DNA of 25,946 bases from Pseudomarimonas sp964350895 (lineage in GTDB: Bacteria; Pseudomonadota; Gammaproteobacteria; Xanthomonadales; Xanthomonadaceae): positions 1 to 25,946 of the forward strand of contig CAYGMG010000049.1 of NCBI GenBank assembly GCA_964350895.1, read 5' to 3'. The translations under genes and the position numbers were made by a program. Shown here in pieces: positions 13,282 through 19,124 of this stretch (the first letter of the stretch is position 1; the number at the start of each line of letters is the position of its first letter). The notes beneath the pieces were generated by a model. That model did not search any database and was not told where the DNA came from. It was given only the letters and a program-made list of their open reading frames with translations.

Positions 13282-16266
13282 TCAGTCTCCTCCGTTTGCG
13301 AGCGGTATGCCGCGGTAGAGCACGAACCAGCCGGCCCAATGGGTCGGATTGCGCAATGCTGGTCGCGCCCGCAGCGCTTCGCGCCCGCGCTCCAGCGCCT
13401 GCTCGACCGCTGCATTCTGGCCGCCTGTCGCCTGATGCAGGGCAGCCGAGAACACTCTGGCCGCGCGGTCGCCCACTGCCCAGCGGGCACCGACCACCCT
13501 GGCAGCACCGGCTTCGCCCAACGCCGTGGCCACGCTGCCGAGCGAGGTGCCGACCTGGCCCGCGCCGAGCCCGGTTTCGCAGGCGGACAGCACGACCAGG
13601 CCGGCCTGTACCGGCAGCCCGCGGAGCCGGTAGGCGCTGACAAAGTCGACCTTCTGGTCGGTTCCTGCCATCCACAGGCCTGACTCCTCGAAGCGGCTGG
13701 GCGAGCCGCGGCCGTGGCTGGCCAGATGGACGACGGCGCCAGGCGTCGACAAGGCGGCCACCAGGCGCTCACGCTGCGCCGGCGAGGCGCGCTGCGCTGC
13801 GCCCAGCCGCGGCCAGGCCGCGGCGACCTCGTCCAGCTCGCGCTGCACCGAGGCCAGTTCAGGCAGGCCGCTGTCTTCGGCGGCGGCAACACCAAGCAGA
13901 TGCAGGCTGCCCGGGCCTGGCAGGCCAAGCGACTCCGGACTGAGCACCCAGCCGACGGCAAGCGACGACTCGCCGATCAGGGCCAGTTCGACCGGCAGGG
14001 CCGATAGCTCGCGGTGGGCGCCCAGCCACAGCGTGCCGACCTCGCTATCCAGCCAGCGCTCGGCGCCCAACGCTAGGCGCAGGGCGCTTACCTGGGCGGC
14101 GATTTCCTCGTCCTGCGCGTGGCCGCTGGCCAGCAGGGCTGGAAGGCTGTGGCGCAGTCGGGTAAGGGCTGGCCGGTCGATCGGCCACCAGGACCAGCCA
14201 CTCCCGCTGCTCACCAAGAGGCCGGCGCTGGCGCGGCCGAATACCGGGATCGCCAAGCGCTGGCCTGCTGGCAGGTGCAGCGCCGGCTTGCTCGTCGACC
14301 AACCTTTGCTCGCTGCCGCCGGTTCCGCGGACTCCGCACCGACCAAGGCGAGCAGCAGCGAGCGCGGACCCTGCTCCGGCGCCGCCGCACCCTGAACCAG
14401 CTCGCTGCCGATCTGCTTCTCGAGCGCCAGCAGCAGATCAGGATCGGCGGCGGCGGGCGGTTGGCCCATGCCCGCACGAGCCAGGGTCGCCAGCAGCTCA
14501 TGCAGGGCCAAGCCAAGTTCACCATCCATTGGCCCTGCTGCCTGCTGCGAAAGCAGCGCGGCAACCAAGCGATGCAGCTGGCCAAGCAGGGCATCGCGCA
14601 GCTGCGGCGAGCGGATTGCGGTGACCACCGGGCTTGCCCGCCGCACCAGCCGTTGCGCCTGCTTCATCGCCTGCGCCGGCTGTTCCTGCACGGACAGCTG
14701 GCGGACCCAGCGTTCACCGATCTGCACCGCCAACAGCACCTGATCATTGGCCAGGGCGGTCTCCAGCTCAGCCTCCCAGTCGACCCCCGCTGAATCCGAT
14801 CCAAGATCGGCCAGCAGCAGTTCACGCGACACACGCTGCGCACCGCCGAGTGCCGACAGCCGATCCAGCGCCTCGCGGGCGGCACGCTGCTCGCCGCGTT
14901 GGATCTGGATCTCGGCCAGCGCCAGCCACATCGCATTGCCCAGGACCGCGTCGTCGGCGTCGACCGACTCGGCAATCGCCAGCTGCATGGCCTTGATGGC
15001 TTCCTCGTGCCGGCCGAGGTCGGCCAAGGCCATGGCCAGGGAGAGGTGCAGGCGGGCACGGCGCCAAGCGTGGTCGATGCCGATCAGATGGCGCTCGCCA
15101 CTGCGGAAGTACTCGACAGCTCGCGCCGGCTCCCCGGCCAGGCTGAAGGTGCTGCCGATCAGTGATTCGGTCTGTGCCAGACTCAGATTGTCCTGCGCGG
15201 CCGCATAGTCCTCGCGCAGCCTGCCGAGCAGGCCCAGGGCACCCTCGAAGTCTCCGCGCCAGCGCAGCATCTGCGCCTGCTGGCGGCTGACGCTGGCGAC
15301 CAGCTCGCGATCCTGCGCCTGATCGATCAACTCGGCGGCTTCGGCAAGCTGGACGGCGGCCTCCGCATAGCGACCACTGCGGCTGAGCGCGGTCGAGCGA
15401 TTGAGCTGCGAGCGCAGCATGCCCTCGATCTCGCCGCCCGCCCGGTGCTCCTCGATCACCTGTGCGTAGCAGTCGAGCGCTTCCTGCAGAGCACCATCCA
15501 GACGCATCTGCAGGCAAAGATCGTGCTGGGCGAGCGTGCTGAAGTAGTCGTCTCCAAGGCGGGCGAAAGATTCCCGTGCCTGGCGCAGCGCAGCTTTCGC
15601 CTGCTCGCGATCTTGCAGGTACAAGGCCGTGCCGATTTCCTGTGATGCATGGGCTGCGAGCGACAAGTTCTGTTGCGCCTGTGCCTGCGCGCGAATCAGC
15701 CGCGCCAGCTCTGCGCGCTCGGTATTGCGCTCACTGAGCCTTGCCAGGATGACTCGTTGCGCGGCGACCCACCGATCCGCCTCTGGATCAGGCGCCGCAC
15801 CGACCTCGGCCGGCCACAGGTCGAGCAGCAGGCCGAGTCCCTTCAGTGGATCAGCACCCTTGTGCAGTACGGCCATGCGCCGGGTCAGGGCCATGAAGGC
15901 GGAGAAGCGTTCTGACTGCGGATCACCAGCGTCGACGCAGCGCAGGGTCAAGCGAGGCGTGCTGGACGCTGCCGCGGGCCCGGGCAGCAGGCGGAGCACC
16001 GGCGGTGGCGCGTCGTGGCCGGCATGCAGCGGCAGGCTGCCGCCGCGCTCCGGCCACATCGGCACATTCACGCCATCCAGTTCCACTTGCCAGTCGACAT
16101 TGTCGCGGTGCAGCCAGCCGATCACGGCCTGGCCTGCGGGCGGGACCGGCAGCCGTATTTCCTGGGTGACACCCGGCAGCGGCGGCGCGAGTTCGCACTG
16201 TCCGTGCGCCGCGCCCGCGCAGAGCACGAGCAACAGCAGGCATCCGCGTGGCAGGGCAAGTGGCAT
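13282..16266 (-). CDS. Exported TPR-CHAT (caspase-like) protein
   Basis: The 994-residue protein has a Sec signal peptide (hydrophobic 8-20, likely cleavage at AHG-QC), an N-terminal beta-rich domain (about 24-115), a long run of TPR-like helical repeats (about 190-500, e.g. RYAEAAVQLAEAAELI, GRHEEAIKAMQLAIAES), a helical linker and a C-terminal CHAT domain (about 715-990). The caspase-like dyad is visible: His851 in VVHLASHGRG and Cys896 in VVLSACETGLG; DP..HWAGW is replaced by NPTHWAGWFVLYR. CHAT peptidases are known as cell-death or conflict effectors such as Craspase and as separase relatives. Export to the periplasm would be a different setting. The ATG at 16266 has no clear Shine-Dalgarno. 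It ends convergent to the sigma operon. Confidence 0.9.
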   Translation of the reverse strand: MPLALPRGCLLLLVLCAGAAHGQCELAPPLPGVTQEIRLPVPPAGQAVIGWLHRDNVDWQVELDGVNVPMWPERGGSLPLHAGHDAPPPVLRLLPGPAAASSTPRLTLRCVDAGDPQSERFSAFMALTRRMAVLHKGADPLKGLGLLLDLWPAEVGAAPDPEADRWVAAQRVILARLSERNTERAELARLIRAQAQAQQNLSLAAHASQEIGTALYLQDREQAKAALRQARESFARLGDDYFSTLAQHDLCLQMRLDGALQEALDCYAQVIEEHRAGGEIEGMLRSQLNRSTALSRSGRYAEAAVQLAEAAELIDQAQDRELVASVSRQQAQMLRWRGDFEGALGLLGRLREDYAAAQDNLSLAQTESLIGSTFSLAGEPARAVEYFRSGERHLIGIDHAWRRARLHLSLAMALADLGRHEEAIKAMQLAIAESVDADDAVLGNAMWLALAEIQIQRGEQRAAREALDRLSALGGAQRVSRELLLADLGSDSAGVDWEAELETALANDQVLLAVQIGERWVRQLSVQEQPAQAMKQAQRLVRRASPVVTAIRSPQLRDALLGQLHRLVAALLSQQAAGPMDGELGLALHELLATLARAGMGQPPAAADPDLLLALEKQIGSELVQGAAAPEQGPRSLLLALVGAESAEPAAASKGWSTSKPALHLPAGQRLAIPVFGRASAGLLVSSGSGWSWWPIDRPALTRLRHSLPALLASGHAQDEEIAAQVSALRLALGAERWLDSEVGTLWLGAHRELSALPVELALIGESSLAVGWVLSPESLGLPGPGSLHLLGVAAAEDSGLPELASVQRELDEVAAAWPRLGAAQRASPAQRERLVAALSTPGAVVHLASHGRGSPSRFEESGLWMAGTDQKVDFVSAYRLRGLPVQAGLVVLSACETGLGAGQVGTSLGSVATALGEAGAARVVGARWAVGDRAARVFSAALHQATGGQNAAVEQALERGREALRARPALRNPTHWAGWFVLYRGIPLANGGD

Positions 16267-16441
16267 GCGTCAAAGAGCAGCGAGCGTTAGGCCGAGTCTG
16301 CCACGCCCGGAGCCTCGTCGCGCTTGATCATCGGCAGCATGCGATGGAACGAGCCGGCGAGCGCCTTTGCTGGATCGCGTTCTCGGCGCCGGCAGCGCAG
16401 CGCCACGGCACAAGCAGGGCGATTCACGGCGGCCTCGCGAA

Positions 16442-17344
16442 ATGTCCGCGCTAACCTTGCCTCAACCCCGTGCCCGGACGCCTATCTTGAATACCCCGAA
16501 CCCGCAGCCCGAGCGCGAGCTCGACATCCTGCTGCGCAGCCTGTCGCCGCGCCGCCAGCCGGGCGACTACGGATTCGTCCAGCTGCCCGATGACACGCCG
16601 ATCCCGGCAACCGCCCTGGCCAGCTTTCGCGAAGCCGAAGGTCTCAGCCTGGTGATGCCCGTGGCCGAGGCCCGGGCGCGGGGCTGGCCGGTGCAGTGGG
16701 AAGCAGCCTGGATCAGCCTTGGCGCCTACTCGGCGCTGGACGCGGTGGGCCTGACTGCCGCGCTCGCCGCGGCGCTGGGCCAGGCCGGGATCGCCTGCAA
16801 TGTGATCGCCGCCTATCACCACGATCATCTCCTGGTGCCCTGCGACCGGGTTGAGGATGCGCTGGCGGCGCTGGGCGCCCTGCAGGCCGGCGCCGCCGGT
16901 GCCAAGGCCGATGCCGATGCTTCCGCCAGCCCCGGCAAGCTGGAGATGCATGCCGGAGGCTGTCACTGCGGCGCGGTGCGCTTCGAGGTCGAGCTGCCGC
17001 CCGATGTCGAGGTCGAGGACTGCAACTGCTCGATCTGCCGGATGTCCGGATTCATGCACCTGATCGTTCCGCGCTCGCGCTTCCGCCTAGTCGCTGGCGA
17101 GTCGCAGCTGAGCACCTATCGCTTCAACACCGGCGTTGCCGAGCACCGCTTCTGCGCGTGCTGCGGGATCAAGCCGTTCTACGTGCCGCGCTCCAATCCG
17201 GACGGCATCGACGTCAATCTGCGCTGCCTCGATCACTGGCCCGAGGGCGTGCGTGTGCTGCCATTCGACGGTCGCAACTGGGAGGCCAATGCGGCGAGCC
17301 TGGCGCACAAGAGCCGCGATCCTGATCTGCCCGAGGAGAGCTGA
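16442..17344 (+). CDS. ACT-domain protein fused to a GFA (glutathione-dependent formaldehyde-activating-like) domain
   Basis: The 300-residue protein joins two usually separate proteins. Residues 27-148 match the small ACT-domain family (LLRSLSPRRQPGDYGFVQLP, FREAEGLSLVMP, WISLGAYSALDAVGLTAALAAALGQAGIACNVIAAYHHDHLLVP). After a 20-residue Ala/Asp linker comes a GFA/CENP-V zinc domain (168-285) with C174-x-C176, C194-x-C196-x-x-C199 and C238-x-C240-C241. GFA proteins are zinc enzymes of uncertain substrate; the formaldehyde role is disputed. The frame is continuous across the linker. The start is the ATG at 16442, although a TTG at 16487 is possible. The gene is divergent from CHAT across 175 bp in which no clear promoter was seen, and converges on the dehydrogenase. 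Confidence 0.88.
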   Translation: MSALTLPQPRARTPILNTPNPQPERELDILLRSLSPRRQPGDYGFVQLPDDTPIPATALASFREAEGLSLVMPVAEARARGWPVQWEAAWISLGAYSALDAVGLTAALAAALGQAGIACNVIAAYHHDHLLVPCDRVEDALAALGALQAGAAGAKADADASASPGKLEMHAGGCHCGAVRFEVELPPDVEVEDCNCSICRMSGFMHLIVPRSRFRLVAGESQLSTYRFNTGVAEHRFCACCGIKPFYVPRSNPDGIDVNLRCLDHWPEGVRVLPFDGRNWEANAASLAHKSRDPDLPEES

Positions 17345-17377
17345 GCGGCCGGCGAGGTAGTCGCGCAAACTATGAGT

Positions 17378-18643
17378 TCATGACGGTGAGGCCCGCGCTG
17401 GCAGCGCTTCGCCCTCCGGGGACTGGCTTTGTCTGCGCGCGTCCAGCCAGCGCTGTCGCGCGGGGCTCGGCTGCCAGTCATCCAGTTCCACTCCGCCCTG
17501 GTTGCCGCGCTGGCCAAAGCCGAGGATGGCGGCCACGCCCTCGCGCGCCGGGTCGAGGCCAAAGGCCTGCTCGATTTCGTGATCGTTGACCGCTGCGGTG
17601 ACGAACGCGTCGAGTCCGCGCTCGGCCGCGGCCAGGTACATCAGCTGTGAGAGATGGCCGGCATCCAGGTGGGCGACCTTGAGCGCCTTGCTGTGGTTGC
17701 GGTACTTCCAGAACAGCCGGTCGAAGCGGCTGACCAGAACCCCGAGCAAGGGCGCGGCAAGGAACCAGTCCTGTCCGCCAAGCATGTGATAGGCCAGCAC
17801 TTCGGCCTGCGCCGGTTCCAGTTCCTGCTGAAGCAGCACGCTGTGATGGAACGGGTTGTAGTGATAGAGGCCGCAGCGCAGCCCATCCACCCGGCGCAAC
17901 AGCAGGCGCAGGTCGGTGGCGTGCAGGCCACCGCCGGCCGGCGCGTACTTCTTCAGCGCGTAGGCCCCCGGCGCGAGGTCGCGGCGTCCAAGACAGGCGG
18001 CAAAGCGATACAGGACGCTGCCCAGCTCGGCCGCCGGCAGCACCGCTTGTGGATCGAATCGGCGACTGGTCCGGCGTTGTTCGAGCAGGGAATCAAGTAC
18101 GCCGGCTGCTGGCATGGGCAAGGCGATTTCCTGCTCGCCGGCCAGCGTGCTGGCGCGATCTGGCTCGGGCGCCGGACCGAAGGCGGCGACCATCTGCGCG
18201 CTGGCCGGTTTGCCGTGTCTTGACCAGCGCGCGGCGACATCGTTGCCCTGCCAGCGCCCCTGGGCATGGGTGATCGCCGCTGGCGTCCACCAGTCGAGGC
18301 TGCGCATGCCCAGGTCGCGGGCGCTGCCGGCGTCGGGCCGGTCGAGGTCGAACAGCAGGTGGTGATCGAGCAGGTGGCGGAGGTCATCCTCCTGCCAGCC
18401 GGCAGGCAGCGCATCGAGGCCGATCTCGCCCTCGACCGGCGCAGCTTCGAGCAGGGCAAGCTGGGTGAGGGTCACGTTTACCGGCTGGTCGAGATGTCCG
18501 CCGCGGGCCAACCAGCGGGTCCGGCTGATCCGCCCGCTGCGACCGGCCAGGATCTCGCTGAGGGCGATCCGCGGTCGCTCGTCCAGCTCGACCATCAGGT
18601 GCCGGCAGCGGCGCAGGCGCGCCGGCAGTTCGCTTGCGGTCAT
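17378..18643 (-). CDS. Putative peptide maturation dehydrogenase (SagB/nitroreductase family)
   Basis: The C-terminal half (about 180-385) is a flavin nitroreductase/SagB-type domain: LLEQRRTSRRFDP (186-198, FMN contacts), GGGLHATDLRLLL (237-249), LYHYNPFHHSVLLQQ, AHLDAGHLSQLMYLAAAERGLDAFVTAAV (324-351) and ILGFGQRG. SagB-type enzymes oxidise azolines to azoles in peptide natural products. The N-terminal 175 residues include TLTQLALLEAAPVEGEIGL...DDLRHLLDHHLLFDLD, which looks like the winged-helix peptide-recognition units of RiPP enzymes. I match it to the family NCBI calls 'putative peptide maturation dehydrogenase' (TIGR04511, from memory). The ATG at 18643 is divergent from the peptide gene across 156 bp. 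No YcaO cyclodehydratase is nearby. Confidence 0.85.
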   Translation of the reverse strand: MTASELPARLRRCRHLMVELDERPRIALSEILAGRSGRISRTRWLARGGHLDQPVNVTLTQLALLEAAPVEGEIGLDALPAGWQEDDLRHLLDHHLLFDLDRPDAGSARDLGMRSLDWWTPAAITHAQGRWQGNDVAARWSRHGKPASAQMVAAFGPAPEPDRASTLAGEQEIALPMPAAGVLDSLLEQRRTSRRFDPQAVLPAAELGSVLYRFAACLGRRDLAPGAYALKKYAPAGGGLHATDLRLLLRRVDGLRCGLYHYNPFHHSVLLQQELEPAQAEVLAYHMLGGQDWFLAAPLLGVLVSRFDRLFWKYRNHSKALKVAHLDAGHLSQLMYLAAAERGLDAFVTAAVNDHEIEQAFGLDPAREGVAAILGFGQRGNQGGVELDDWQPSPARQRWLDARRQSQSPEGEALPARASPS

Positions 18644-18799
18644 CGGCCGAGTCCCGTTGGCTGTGGTGGAAGGCTCCCGGGCGGCGTGCGGCCGCTACCC
18701 GGGTCAGCGCCGACAGGGCATATCGCATTGTCCGCCGTGCTTCGCTAGGCTCGCTTGCCGGCTGGACTTTGGCCCGGCGCCCTGACCGCGGAGCATGCC

Positions 18800-19099
18800 A
18801 TGACCGACAAGCCGTACGAAGACCTTCCCGAGCCGATCGCCGATGCCCTGCTCTCGCGGCTGGCAACCGACGACGCCTTTCGCGCGCAGTTCGCAAGTGA
18901 TCCGCGCGCCGCGCTGGCCGCTCTGGGCTATGCGCCGGCACTGGGCAGCGATACGCGCGGCATCTGGGAGTCGCTGGCGGTCAATCAGCTGGCCGACAAG
19001 GCACAGTTCGCAAGCGCCTTGGAGGATCTGCGTCGCGATGTGCTGAACGCGCGCTCGGCTGCCGACCCGGTGACCCTCGACCAGGCGCGAGGGGCCTGA
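18800..19099 (+). CDS. Putative modified peptide precursor with nitrile-hydratase-like leader
   Basis: The 99-residue peptide starts at the ATG at 18800, with GGAG 6 nt upstream. Residues 5-48 follow the leader pattern of nitrile-hydratase-related peptides (LPEPIADALLSRLATDDAF, then RAQFASDPRAALAALGYAP): helix, D-x-x-F-R, D-P-x-x-A-L, G. The remaining 50 residues (GIWESLAVNQLADKAQF...LEDLRRDVLNARS) contain no Cys and only a few Ser/Thr, so lanthionine or thiazole chemistry is unlikely. It matches the family NCBI calls 'putative modified peptide' (TIGR04509, from memory). It lies between the dehydrogenase (divergent) and the cyclase (convergent). Role as substrate is inference; a small helical regulator is the alternative. 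Confidence 0.75.
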   Translation: MTDKPYEDLPEPIADALLSRLATDDAFRAQFASDPRAALAALGYAPALGSDTRGIWESLAVNQLADKAQFASALEDLRRDVLNARSAADPVTLDQARGA

Positions 19100-19105
19100 T
19101 TGAGG

Positions 19106-19124
19106 GCCTGGTCGGCGGCCAGGC
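19106..19124. terminator. Bidirectional terminator-like stem-loop between the peptide and cyclase genes
   Basis: GCCTGG (19106-19111) pairs with CCAGGC (19119-19124) around TCGGCGG, with an additional outer GAGGG/CCCTC match (19102-19106 and 19129-19133). It occupies almost all of the 25 bp between the convergent stops at 19099 and 19125. No T-run is present. Confidence 0.45.

Noticed and set aside
13282..16266. CHAT protein as a lipoprotein, from the Cys at residue 24
   Set aside because: The residues before it (A-H-G-Q-C) do not fit the lipobox; signal peptidase I cleavage is more likely.
16267..16441. ECF-type promoter (GGAAC at 16345) in front of the ACT-GFA gene
   Set aside because: A GGAAC is present but no convincing -10 at the right distance, and the target motif of this sigma factor is unknown.
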